Shown here: positions 47,913-55,730 of the stretch, in pieces
Position numbering within the stretch: the first letter of the stretch is position 1
Layout: each line of letters begins with the position of its first letter
Source: an uncultured Oscillospiraceae bacterium
GTDB lineage: Bacteria; Bacillota; Clostridia; Oscillospirales; Acutalibacteraceae
Reading direction: 5' to 3'
Assembly: GCA_910587835.1 (NCBI GenBank)
Contig: CAJUNQ010000061.1
Coordinates: 1 to 62,720 of the forward strand
Length of the DNA: 62,720 bases
Notes under the pieces: model-generated
Databases searched by the model: none
What the model was told of the DNA's origin: nothing
The model's input: only the letters and a program-made list of their open reading frames with translations
Program-made: the position numbers and the translations under genes

Positions 47913-48005
47913 ATGAGCGCTTATGAGACGTTGTCAATCACTATGATGGTTTTGGCCATTGTGGTAAGCTTATTGATTGCACTCGTCAACAACGCAAAAA
48001 AGTAA
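47913..48005 (+). CDS. small hydrophobic toxin-like peptide (holin-like, type I TA), copy 2
   Basis: A 30-residue peptide starting MSAYETLSIT, with one membrane helix (about residues 11-26) and ending NNAKK. It is homologous to the peptide at 19532; the first 11 residues are identical. GGAGGG lies 7 bp before the ATG, the same spacing as in copy 1. The longer frame from 47745 covers the conserved untranslated leader and is not the gene. Confidence 0.75.
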   Translation: MSAYETLSITMMVLAIVVSLLIALVNNAKK

Positions 48006-48089
48006 CCGCTCCCAGGCAAGGTCAGCGGTTACTTTTTTAAAGGAATCAAACTGCCGGGCCAACCGTCTATCGGTGGGCTCTCTTTTTAT
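47995..48089 (-). ncRNA. predicted antisense antitoxin RNA, copy 2
   Basis: It would start near 48089 from the promoter at 48096-48124 and end at the stem AGTAACCGCT/AGCGGTTACT (within 47996-48038) followed by TTTTTT on minus, giving about 95 nt that overlap the toxin's last codons and 3' end. Prediction from sequence only. Confidence 0.6.
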
Positions 48090-48095
48090 ATTTCT

Positions 48096-48124
48096 ATTAT
48101 ACCCTGTCCCGACAAGTTTGTCAA
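48096..48124 (-). promoter_or_regulatory. consensus promoter of antisense RNA, copy 2
   Basis: On minus: TTGACA (complement 48119-48124), exactly 17 bp, TATAAT (complement 48096-48101). A perfect match, as in copy 1, placed 13 bp beyond the flavodiiron gene stop. Confidence 0.8.
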
Positions 48125-48136
48125 GACAGACGGCAT

Positions 48137-49927
48137 TTAAGCGATGGGCTCAAAGTCCGCCGGGCCGTGCTTGCACAGGGGGCAGACAAAGTCGTCGGGC
48201 AGCTCGTCGCCCTCATACACATAGCCGCACACCTTGCACACAAAGCCCTTCTTGCCCTCGGTCTGGGGCTTGGGCTTCACATGGTTCTGGTAGTAGGTGT
48301 AGGTCATGGTCTCGGTGTGGGACATGACCCGGCTCTCGGTAACGGTGCAGATGAACATGCCATGGGTGTCCAGGTCCATATACTGCTCCACCTTCAGCGA
48401 CAGGAAGGAGTTGATATACTGGGGCAGGAAGGCCACGCCGTTGTCTGCCCGCAGAATCTCCTGGCCGGCGAACTTGTCCGCGGTGCGGCCGCTCTGGAAG
48501 CCGAAGTTCTGGAACAGAGAGAAGGGGGCGTCCTGGGACAGACAGTTGATGTTCATCACCCCGGTCTGCTTGATGACATGGTGAGAGTAGTTCTCCTTGT
48601 TGATGCACACGGCAATGCGGTTGGGGGTGTTGGTCACCTGGGTGACTGTGTTGACAATCAGGCCGTTGTCCTTTTTCCCGTCATTGCTGGTGACCACATA
48701 CAGGCCGTAGCCAATGTTGAACAGGGCGGTCAGGTCGTGCTTGTCCGCAGTGTCGTCCTGGCGGGCCAGGTAGTCCTGGCAGAGCTCGTTGGCCAGGGCC
48801 TCCAGCTTTTCGCCGCTCTCGGCGTTCAGGGCAGAGCGAATGGTGACCACAGGCTCAGCCAGGGTGAGCTTCTTGGACTTTTCCAGCATACCTTTCATGA
48901 CCTTAGCGGCCATGGGGGCCCAGCTGCCGTTTTCGATGAGGCCCACGGTGCGGTTCTGGAAATTGCGCTCTGTGAGATGGGTGATGAACTCCCGCATAAA
49001 GGGGAAGATCTCCGCGTTATAGGTGGTAGTGGCCAGCACCAGCTTGTTGTAGCGGAAAGCGTCCTCCACGGCCTCGGCCATGTCGGTACGGGCCAGGTCG
49101 TGAATCACAACCTTGGGACAGCCCTTCTGGCGCAGCTTCTCGGCAAACTGCTCCACCGCCTTTCTGGTGTTGCCGTAGACAGAGGTGTAGGCAATCACAA
49201 TGCCCTCGCTCTCCGGGGTGTAAGAGGACCACAGGTCGTAGAGGTGGATATAGTGGCCCAGGTTCTCCTTGAGCACAGGGCCATGGGTGGGGCAAATCAC
49301 CTGAATGTCCAGCCCAGCGGCCTTCTTCAGCAGGGCCTGAACCTGGGCGCCGTACTTGCCCACAATGCCGATGTAGTACCGGCGGGCCTCGCAGTCCCAC
49401 TCCTCCTCCACGTCCAGCGCACCAAACTTGCCAAAGCCATCAGCAGAGAACAGCGCCTTGTCGGTGGCGTCATAGGTGACAATGACCTCGGGCCAGTGGA
49501 CCATGGGCGCGGCCACAAAAGCGAAATGGTGCTTGCCGGTGGAGAGGCTGTCCCCCTCGGCCACCACCATGCGGCGGTCCTCAAAGCCGGTGCCAAAGAA
49601 CTGCTCCATCATGGCAAAGGCCTTTTGACTGGAAACAATGGTGGCCTCCGGGTACATGCTCATAAAGTTGGCAATGTTGGCAGAGTGGTCGGGCTCCATG
49701 TGCTGAATGATCAGATAGTCGGGCTTGCGGCCCCCCAGCACGCCCTCGATATTGTCCAGCCACTGGTGGTGGAAATGGGCGTCCACGGTGTCAAACACCG
49801 TAATTTTTTCGTCCATAACCACATAGGAGTTGTATGCCATGCCGTTGGGCACTACATACTGGCCCTCAAACAGGTCTACCTGGTGGTCGTTGACGCCAAC
49901 ATACTTGATATCCTGGGTGATCTCCAT
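48137..49927 (-). CDS. flavodiiron protein with flavin-reductase and rubredoxin domains
   Basis: A 596-residue four-domain oxygen/NO reductase. Residues 1-250 are the metallo-beta-lactamase diiron domain (HMEPDHSAN gives the HxExDH ligands; CPTHGPVL). Residues 255-395 are a flavodoxin (YTSVYGNTRKAVEQ). Residues 410-540 are a flavin-reductase-like domain (LFNIGYGLYVVTSN). Residues 550-596 are rubredoxin (CKVCGYVYEG and CPLCKHG). It reduces O2 to water or NO to N2O, protecting the anaerobe. The usual start MEITQDIKYVG is kept, with AAAGGAG upstream. Confidence 0.95.
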   Translation of the reverse strand: MEITQDIKYVGVNDHQVDLFEGQYVVPNGMAYNSYVVMDEKITVFDTVDAHFHHQWLDNIEGVLGGRKPDYLIIQHMEPDHSANIANFMSMYPEATIVSSQKAFAMMEQFFGTGFEDRRMVVAEGDSLSTGKHHFAFVAAPMVHWPEVIVTYDATDKALFSADGFGKFGALDVEEEWDCEARRYYIGIVGKYGAQVQALLKKAAGLDIQVICPTHGPVLKENLGHYIHLYDLWSSYTPESEGIVIAYTSVYGNTRKAVEQFAEKLRQKGCPKVVIHDLARTDMAEAVEDAFRYNKLVLATTTYNAEIFPFMREFITHLTERNFQNRTVGLIENGSWAPMAAKVMKGMLEKSKKLTLAEPVVTIRSALNAESGEKLEALANELCQDYLARQDDTADKHDLTALFNIGYGLYVVTSNDGKKDNGLIVNTVTQVTNTPNRIAVCINKENYSHHVIKQTGVMNINCLSQDAPFSLFQNFGFQSGRTADKFAGQEILRADNGVAFLPQYINSFLSLKVEQYMDLDTHGMFICTVTESRVMSHTETMTYTYYQNHVKPKPQTEGKKGFVCKVCGYVYEGDELPDDFVCPLCKHGPADFEPIA

Positions 49928-50226
49928 AAATGCTGCTCCTTTTATTTCTCAGCCGGACAATCCGGCCTTTTTTCTTTGTTATGAGTATAACACATTTTCC
50001 CATCAATGAACAGCCCCTTTTTACGAAATCTTGCCCTGGGGCCGCAGAAAGTACAGGAAATGATCGGCAGGGAGAGGCCGCCGCCTGCCTCTGGGCTGTT
50101 GTGGCCGTGAACACACTCTCTGCGTATGGGTGACGCACGGCAGCACTGCCGCCACCCGGTCAGTCAGCCGGGAGCCCCGGTGGTTTTGGTTGACTGGCTT
50201 GGAAGAACCAGGGGGAAAACGGCGGG
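49928..50226. other. intergenic region, no gene seen
   Basis: 299 bp between the flavodiiron and MATE genes, both on minus. It has a small hairpin GCCGGA-caa-TCCGGC near 49953-49967, in the flavodiiron leader, and no frame that I can support. Frames crossing it from 50021 and 49866 are shadows. Confidence 0.5.
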
Positions 50227-51615
50227 TTACCCGGCCTGCTCCTCCCGGGGCTTGTCCAGGGTCTGAATCTCCTGCCGGTGCAGCCGCAGGAAGAACACCA
50301 CGCTGGCTGCCAGAGAGACGGTCTCGGCAATGGGGAAGGCCCACCACACAGAATTCACCTGGCCGGTGGCGGTTGCCAGCAGCCAGGCCGCAGGCACCAG
50401 AATCACCAGCTGGCGCATGAGGGAGACAATCAGGCTGTAGACCCCCTTGCCCATGGACTGAAACAGGGTGGAGGACACAATGCCCAGAGCCGCAAACACA
50501 AAGCAGGTGCAGATAATCCGCAGGGCGGGCACGCCAATGGCAAGCAGCTCGGGGGAGGCGTTGAAAATGCCCAGTAGCTGGGTGGGCAGCAGCAGAAAGG
50601 CCAGCATGCCCGCTGTCATGATGACCAGGGCAATGAGACAGCCCTGGCGCAGGGCGGAGAGCAGACGCTTTTTGTTTTTCGCCCCGTAGTTGAAGCCCAT
50701 AATGGGCAAAAGCCCCTGGGTCAGGCCAAACACAGGCATAAACACAAAGGACTGGAGCTTGAAGTACAGGCCGAACACCGTGTAGGCCGCAGTGGAGAAG
50801 CCGGAGAGAATGGCGTTCATGGCCACGGTCATCACTGTGCCGATGGCCTGCATGACAATGGCCGACAGGCCCACCGCGTAAATGTCCTTTACGGTCCGCC
50901 ACTGGGGACGGAAGCCACGGAAGCTGATTTTAATGGCATGGGGCCGGACGTTCAGAATGATGACGCTGAAAATCATGCTGATAATCTGCCCGCCCACAGT
51001 GGCCACTGCCGCGCCGGTGACGCCCATGGCGGGCAGGCCGAACCAGCCGAAAATAAAAATGGGGTCCAGCACAATGTTGACCACCGCGCCTACCAGCTGG
51101 AAAATCATGGGCCAGAACATGTTGCCGGTGGCCTGAAGAATCTTCTCAATCATCACCACCACAAAGCTGCCAAAGGAGAAAATGCAGCAGATGGATATGT
51201 ACTGATCTCCCATGCGCACAATGTCGGGGTCAGACTCAAACATCTGAAAGAAGGGGGTGGTGAAGAAAGCCCCGTACACCGCGAACAGCAGGGAGGTGGC
51301 AATGCCCAGCAGAACGCCGTGAACAGCGGCCGAGACAGCCTCCTCCTGGCGCTGCTGGCCCAGGCGGCGGGCAATCAGGCTGGTGACGCCCACGGCCGTG
51401 CCTACTGCAAAAGCAATTTGCAAATTCTGGATGGGAAAGGCCAGGGACACAGCGGCCAACGCTTTTTCGCTGACCTGGGACACAAAGTAGCTGTCTACCA
51501 CATTATAGAGCGCCTGCACCAGCATGGAGAACATGGCGGGCAGGGCCATGGAGAAGATGAGCGGAAGCATGGAAGCTGTGCCCATGCGGTTCTGCCCGTG
51601 AGAATTGTCGCTCAT
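50227..51615 (-). CDS. MATE-family efflux transporter
   Basis: A 462-residue membrane protein with about 12 membrane segments in two six-helix halves. The N-terminal half has MFSMLVQALYNVVDSYFVSQ and the second half VFGLTQGLLPIMGFNYGAKN, the family's repeated motif. It exports drugs or metabolites in exchange for Na+ or H+. The start at MSDNSHGQ (51615) follows AAAGGATG; the frame to 51642 is not supported. It is a single gene with no near regulator. Confidence 0.92.
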   Translation of the reverse strand: MSDNSHGQNRMGTASMLPLIFSMALPAMFSMLVQALYNVVDSYFVSQVSEKALAAVSLAFPIQNLQIAFAVGTAVGVTSLIARRLGQQRQEEAVSAAVHGVLLGIATSLLFAVYGAFFTTPFFQMFESDPDIVRMGDQYISICCIFSFGSFVVVMIEKILQATGNMFWPMIFQLVGAVVNIVLDPIFIFGWFGLPAMGVTGAAVATVGGQIISMIFSVIILNVRPHAIKISFRGFRPQWRTVKDIYAVGLSAIVMQAIGTVMTVAMNAILSGFSTAAYTVFGLYFKLQSFVFMPVFGLTQGLLPIMGFNYGAKNKKRLLSALRQGCLIALVIMTAGMLAFLLLPTQLLGIFNASPELLAIGVPALRIICTCFVFAALGIVSSTLFQSMGKGVYSLIVSLMRQLVILVPAAWLLATATGQVNSVWWAFPIAETVSLAASVVFFLRLHRQEIQTLDKPREEQAG

Positions 51616-51734
51616 TTTGACACATCCTTTCATTTTTTGCAATCCTTCTAATTATAGCAGAAATAGAGGCAGTTTGCAAGCGGCATTGCTCAGAACAAAG
51701 ACTTTTTTCTTCTGCGGACCCTGCGGAGGAGATG

Positions 51735-51787
51735 AAAAAAGCAGACAGGGCGCTTCCCGGTGGGGAAGAAGCCCTGCCTGCTTTTTT
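51735..51787. terminator. long bidirectional terminator
   Basis: AAAAAAGCAG and CTGCTTTTTT arms flank inner stems CAGGGC/GCCCTG and CTTCCC/GGGGAAG. It lies 60 bp beyond the secreted-protein stop, on minus. Confidence 0.85.
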
Positions 51788-51846
51788 CACTGTGGATACT
51801 TTGTCTGTGATGGCTCTGAAAGGGGGAAAAGGAGCCAAAGCACAGC

Positions 51847-52299
51847 TTAGTAAAGGTTGCCGTTTTTGTCGCAAGAGACGCTAACGCTACGGGTAGTCTG
51901 ATACAAATCATACTTGACTGTTCCAGTTGCGGTAGCGGTTTTTCCGCTTGTATAAGCGTTCTTGCTGATAAATTCAGCCTTGGTAGTATAAGTGCTGACA
52001 GAAGCCGATGCACTTGTTGCCGAAGAAGATGTACCATTATATGTAAAGGTACCTGTAACCGTAACTTTCCAAATTGCTGTTCCAGCAGAGTTCTTATAAG
52101 TTGCTGATGCATACCCGGTCTTAGTGCTTCTGGGCTGTACAGCACACTCATAAACTTCTGTTGTTATTGAGTCGCCATTGTCCAAAAATTCCACGGTTTG
52201 TTTCACGAGAATATCCCCAGGTTCCGCAGCAACTGTCGGCAATGAGCAGAGAGAGAGTACCAATACACAAGAAATGAGCAAAGCTACAAACCTTTTCAT
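51847..52299 (-). CDS. secreted hypothetical protein
   Basis: A 150-residue exported protein with a signal peptide (MKRFVALLISCVLVLSLC, cut near TVAA). The mature part is Ser/Thr-rich and beta-stranded (KVTVTGTFTYNGTSSSATSAS, TATATGTVKYDLYQ). Family unknown; such proteins are often seen with PadR/HAAS operons in Clostridia. The DNA is more AT-rich than the surroundings. Start is set by GGAG 12 bp upstream. Confidence 0.7.
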   Translation of the reverse strand: MKRFVALLISCVLVLSLCSLPTVAAEPGDILVKQTVEFLDNGDSITTEVYECAVQPRSTKTGYASATYKNSAGTAIWKVTVTGTFTYNGTSSSATSASASVSTYTTKAEFISKNAYTSGKTATATGTVKYDLYQTTRSVSVSCDKNGNLY

Positions 52300-52328
52300 G
52301 ATATAGTATCGCTCCAATTATACAAATT

Positions 52329-52742
52329 TTAATAGGTATCAGTTGCACTTTTATCTAACGGAGGTATACCTTCAATTGGTGCATCATATGAAGTTTCTCC
52401 GTGGCTATAGGCATAACCATCGTATACATGGTAGCCAAACAGCAATAGAAGAACGATAGCCAAAGCTGCCACAATCGTCCTCACAAAAGTAAGCACCCGC
52501 TTACGCAAATGAAGCTGCTCGTTCAGTTCCTCATCCGGCAGAGACTTCAAAAAGCCAGCTGCAATTTCCTCCGGCGCGCCAAAGCATGCCCGAACCTCTT
52601 GGGCCGTGGTCTGCGGACGCTCGTCCAGAAAAGCGCTGATGTTGCCCCGCAGCTCCTTCAAAAGGGAGAGCCTGCGCTGCTTGGGACATACCAGCAGCCT
52701 GCGGTCCACCTCTTTCAGGTACGCTTCCAGCTCTACGGTCAT
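52329..52742 (-). CDS. HAAS/DUF6120-type membrane protein
   Basis: A 137-residue protein. Residues 1-75 are a helical cytoplasmic domain (LEAYLKEVDRRLLVCPKQRR, VRACFGAPEEIAAGFL) like HAAS/DUF1700 domains that pair with PadR regulators. One membrane segment spans residues 86-105, followed by a short outer tail. It overlaps the padR gene by 4 bp, so the pair is co-translated and probably forms one signalling unit. Confidence 0.75.
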   Translation of the reverse strand: MTVELEAYLKEVDRRLLVCPKQRRLSLLKELRGNISAFLDERPQTTAQEVRACFGAPEEIAAGFLKSLPDEELNEQLHLRKRVLTFVRTIVAALAIVLLLLFGYHVYDGYAYSHGETSYDAPIEGIPPLDKSATDTY

Positions 52743-53089
52743 GAGTCAACGCCTCCTTCCGCATTTTTGAAGATTTTCTCCATGCTGTTCTGGATCATCG
52801 CCCGGTCGGCCAGCAGAGTCTGTAAATACTCCTGCCCGGATGCGGTCAGGTTGTAATAAACCCGGCTCATCCGCTGACGCTTGCCAATGATCTCAATGCG
52901 GTCGGTAATGTAGCCCTTGTCCTTCAGCTTGTAAAGGATAGGGTACAAGGAGCCCCCCATGACAGAGAGCGTGTCCTCACTCAAAGAGCTGATCAGCTTC
53001 ATAATGCTGTAGGCGTATAGCTCGCCATGCTGAAGCAGAAAGAGGACAAGGATTTCAATAATGGTCTTGTCATAAATAATATGCGGCAT
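52739..53089 (-). CDS. PadR-family transcriptional regulator
   Basis: A 116-residue PadR protein: winged helix IIEILVLFLLQHGELYAYSIM, GSLYPILYKLKDKGYI, RVYYNLTASGQEYL, and a short C-terminal helix. PadR proteins usually repress their own operon and respond to small molecules or membrane stress. It is the first gene of the three-gene unit, with its promoter at 53188. Confidence 0.92.
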   Translation of the reverse strand: MPHIIYDKTIIEILVLFLLQHGELYAYSIMKLISSLSEDTLSVMGGSLYPILYKLKDKGYITDRIEIIGKRQRMSRVYYNLTASGQEYLQTLLADRAMIQNSMEKIFKNAEGGVDS

Positions 53090-53187
53090 AGTTCCCCCTT
53101 CCTTTTGCTGTGCGGTAACCAGTATTGCGAGGATGCACAGATCGAAAATTTCAGATGAAAAATCAAGCGCTTGACCCTCTGGTATGT

Positions 53188-53216
53188 ACTATATCACATT
53201 TAAAAAGAAAAGTAAA
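53188..53216 (-). promoter_or_regulatory. padR operon promoter
   Basis: On minus: TTTACT (complement 53211-53216), 17 bp, TATAGT (complement 53188-53193). It lies in an AT-rich stretch of the 223-bp gap before the fucosidase stop. Confidence 0.6.
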
Positions 53217-53312
53217 TAGTTATAAACAAAGAATATTTTACTTTTTTTCAAGCTGGCCCGACTGCCGGCCCCTCTGCACCCCGCCCGACATTGGGGAAGC
53301 CTCCGCTCCTGC

Positions 53313-54713
53313 TCAATAAACGCCCAAAAAGGACAGGGTGGGGTAGCCTCTGGCGTCCTCAAATGTAATGTGCAGGCAGTCCGTCCGGGCGCCGGCGGGC
53401 AGGGGGATGATCCTTTTGTACCCCACCGCGGTTCCCTCATACAGCAGCCGGCCCTCCCGGTCTGTGACGCGGAAGCCCTCAATGCGCTGGCTGTCGGGAA
53501 TGTACTCCTTGAGCACCACATAAGAGACTTCGGCCTCCTGGGGCAGCTCCACGGTGACATGGCAGACATCCTGTCCCTCCGGCGGGCAGAACCAAGTCTC
53601 ATAGCTGTCCTCCCGGGCCTTTTCAATCTCATGACCCGGCTGGGCGCTGTCCGCCCAAAGCCGGGCCTCTGCCGCCAGATTGTGCCCAAAGGCGCTGCGC
53701 AGCCGGTCCCCCAATTCTTCCAGCCGGGCGGCGTCAACGGGGTGCAGAAGGCCGTTGGGGGCCGGGGGAATATTCAGCAGCAGCGTACTGTTGCCCCCCA
53801 CAGAGCGCAGGTAGGTCTGAAACAGCTCCTCGGTGGTTTTGACCTGGCTGTCCTCCTGAGCGTGATAGAACCAGCCGGGCCGGATGGAGGTGTCCACCTC
53901 CGCCGGGTACCAGATCAGCTCTTGCTCGTCTTGCAGAACCGCCCGGCTGCCCAGGTCCTGGTCAGAGGCAGCCAGCTTGCGCTGACAGAATTCGGCGTTG
54001 TCGGCCTGCTGGCTCTCACGGGCGATTTTCTCTGTGTCCCGCATACGCAGGGGCACCACGCTCCACTCCGAGGGCCGGGTGATTCCCGCCTCGTTGCCGC
54101 ACCAGCGCACATCCGGCCCGCACACATGAATGCAGGCGTTGGGCTGAAGCCTGCGGATGGTAGCATAGTACCGCTCCCAGTCATACGCCTGAACCTTGCC
54201 GTTGGCCCCCTCTCCGCAGGCGCCGTCCAGCCAGACGGCGAAAATCTCCCCATAGCCGGTGAGCAGCTCGGTGAGCTGGTTGACAAAATAGTCGTTATAG
54301 GCCTGACCGCTGCCATAGCAGGGCTGATTCCGGTCCCAGGGGGACAGGTAGATGCCAAAGCGGATGCCTCCCGCCCGGCATGCGGCGGCAGTCTCGGCCA
54401 CCACGTCGCCCGGGTAGGGGCTGGCCGCCACAGTGTGGGTGGTATACTTGCTGGGCCACAGGCAGAAGCCGTCGTGATGCTTGCAGGTGAGGATGAGCCC
54501 GGTCATCCCCGCCGCCTTGACAGCCCGTACCCACTGGCCGGGGTCCAGGCTGGTGGGGTGGAAGACAGCCGGGTCCTCTGTCCCGTCTCCCCATTCCCGG
54601 CCGGTGTAGGTGTTCAGCGTAAAATGAATAAAAGCGTAAAATTCCATCTGCTCCAGGGCAAGCTGCCGCTGGCTGGGCCTTACCGCTGTCAGACGCTGGT
54701 CGAGCTCATGCAT
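53313..54713 (-). CDS. GH29-family alpha-L-fucosidase
   Basis: A 466-residue glycoside hydrolase. The GH29 barrel shows FIHFTLNTYTGREWGDG, LTCKHHDGFCLW, FGIYLSPWDRN and the nucleophile region FAVWLDGACG (Asp). About residues 345-466 form a C-terminal beta domain. It has no signal peptide, so it is cytoplasmic. It removes alpha-L-fucose from glycans, fitting a mucus habitat. Start MHELDQRL is set by AAAGGAGAG. It follows the sugar-nucleotide operon by 105 bp. Confidence 0.88.
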   Translation of the reverse strand: MHELDQRLTAVRPSQRQLALEQMEFYAFIHFTLNTYTGREWGDGTEDPAVFHPTSLDPGQWVRAVKAAGMTGLILTCKHHDGFCLWPSKYTTHTVAASPYPGDVVAETAAACRAGGIRFGIYLSPWDRNQPCYGSGQAYNDYFVNQLTELLTGYGEIFAVWLDGACGEGANGKVQAYDWERYYATIRRLQPNACIHVCGPDVRWCGNEAGITRPSEWSVVPLRMRDTEKIARESQQADNAEFCQRKLAASDQDLGSRAVLQDEQELIWYPAEVDTSIRPGWFYHAQEDSQVKTTEELFQTYLRSVGGNSTLLLNIPPAPNGLLHPVDAARLEELGDRLRSAFGHNLAAEARLWADSAQPGHEIEKAREDSYETWFCPPEGQDVCHVTVELPQEAEVSYVVLKEYIPDSQRIEGFRVTDREGRLLYEGTAVGYKRIIPLPAGARTDCLHITFEDARGYPTLSFLGVY

Positions 54714-54818
54714 GTGGCTCTCTCCTTTCGTTTGTGAGGGGGGGTTGTGGAGTGGATTATGGGGGATTTTAGGGCCGGATGAGCAAAACAGATAGGATAA
54801 AAGGGGGAAGACCGGCAA

Positions 54819-55730
54819 TCAAGGCTGTGCCTCTGCTGGTTCTTGCTGGCTCCAGGCTTCCAATATAGACTGAATTCCCGCTTCAAATGCAACCCTTGGC
54901 TCCCAGCCCAGTTCTCGCCGTGCCTTTGTGATGTCCGGCCAGAGACTTGGCTGCGCTGCCGGAGTAGGAAGTGCGCCGAATAACAGCGGGCTCTTTGCTC
55001 TGGCCACCGCCGCCATGCGGGTGATGTACTCTCGCAGAGGAAGGGAGACCCCGCTGGCAATATTGTAGCTCCCGTCTGGGCAGTCCGCTGTACAGCTGCG
55101 GAAGAAGGCGTCTGCCCCATCAGAAATGTAAAGATAGTCCCACCGCTGGGTTCCCAGGGTAAACGGGCAGGGCTCGTTTTTCAGCATGCGGCGTAAAGTG
55201 GAGGAGATTAGCGTATCAGCCCTGTCGCCCGGGCCGAACAGACTGAACACACGAAGCTCTTTACAGGCCGCCCCATACTGGGAGCACAGGCGGGACGCCT
55301 CCTGCAGAAGCCGAAGCTTTGCCCTGCCATAGGCTGTGCTTGGGCGGCACTCCGCAGCCTCTGTGACCCGCTCCTGAATGGGGCCGTATTCTGCCTGGGA
55401 GCCCGCCAGAACGATCCGCCTGCAGCCGGCCTGAAGCATGGATTCTATCGCTTGGACAGAATAGGTGAGGTTCTTTTCCTGTAGGTCTTCGTCCATCCGC
55501 TGCTGGCTGCGGAGGCCTGCCCAGGCCAGGTGGACAAAGCAATCACTTCCGCCTGTGGCTCTGCCCAGCGTAGAATATTCTTCCATGGACATAAGGAGGG
55601 ACTTTGCTTTTGCTGGCAGGCCGCTGTGTCCTGGCCTTGCCGTCAGCACGGTTTCCCAGCCTGCCTCGCATGTTCGCCGGACGAGGGCTTGGCCAATAAA
55701 GCCTGTAGCCCCGGTGATCACAACTTTCAC
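54819..55730 (-). CDS. NAD-dependent epimerase/dehydratase (candidate YerF-like reductase)
   Basis: A 303-residue extended short-chain dehydrogenase: VITGATGFIGQALV at the start, Ser in LAGSQAEYGP and the YGRAK catalytic pair. It is the last sugar gene of the run and overlaps the YerE-like gene by 4 bp. In yersiniose synthesis the YerE product is reduced by YerF, and this enzyme is the natural candidate here (inference). Confidence 0.8.
   Translation of the reverse strand: MKVVITGATGFIGQALVRRTCEAGWETVLTARPGHSGLPAKAKSLLMSMEEYSTLGRATGGSDCFVHLAWAGLRSQQRMDEDLQEKNLTYSVQAIESMLQAGCRRIVLAGSQAEYGPIQERVTEAAECRPSTAYGRAKLRLLQEASRLCSQYGAACKELRVFSLFGPGDRADTLISSTLRRMLKNEPCPFTLGTQRWDYLYISDGADAFFRSCTADCPDGSYNIASGVSLPLREYITRMAAVARAKSPLLFGALPTPAAQPSLWPDITKARRELGWEPRVAFEAGIQSILEAWSQQEPAEAQP

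Larger units (their letters stand above)
47818..48089 (+). other. type I toxin-antitoxin-like locus, copy 2
   Basis: Same layout as the locus at 19441. Arms GACGGTTGGCCC (47818-47829) and GGGCCAACCGTC (48056-48067) are perfect complements. The 5' hairpin CGGAGGG-tctgga-CCCTCTG (47834-47853) keeps its stem by a G-U pair. The toxin frame is at 47913, a 15-bp bidirectional terminator stem is at 47996-48038, and an antisense promoter lies at 48096-48124. A possible toxin promoter is TTGCTT-17-TATTCT just upstream (about 47748-47776). Confidence 0.75.

Noticed and set aside
47745..48005. 86-codon frame ending in the toxin-like peptide
   Set aside because: Its first 56 codons cover the conserved untranslated hairpin and ribosome site; copy 1 does not have the same upstream frame.
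48167..49984. 605-codon plus frame opposite the flavodiiron gene
   Set aside because: Antisense shadow with Gly/His/Leu/Val-rich sequence.
50021..50902. 293-codon minus frame overlapping the MATE gene
   Set aside because: Different frame of the same strand; the MATE frame has all membrane segments and a ribosome site.
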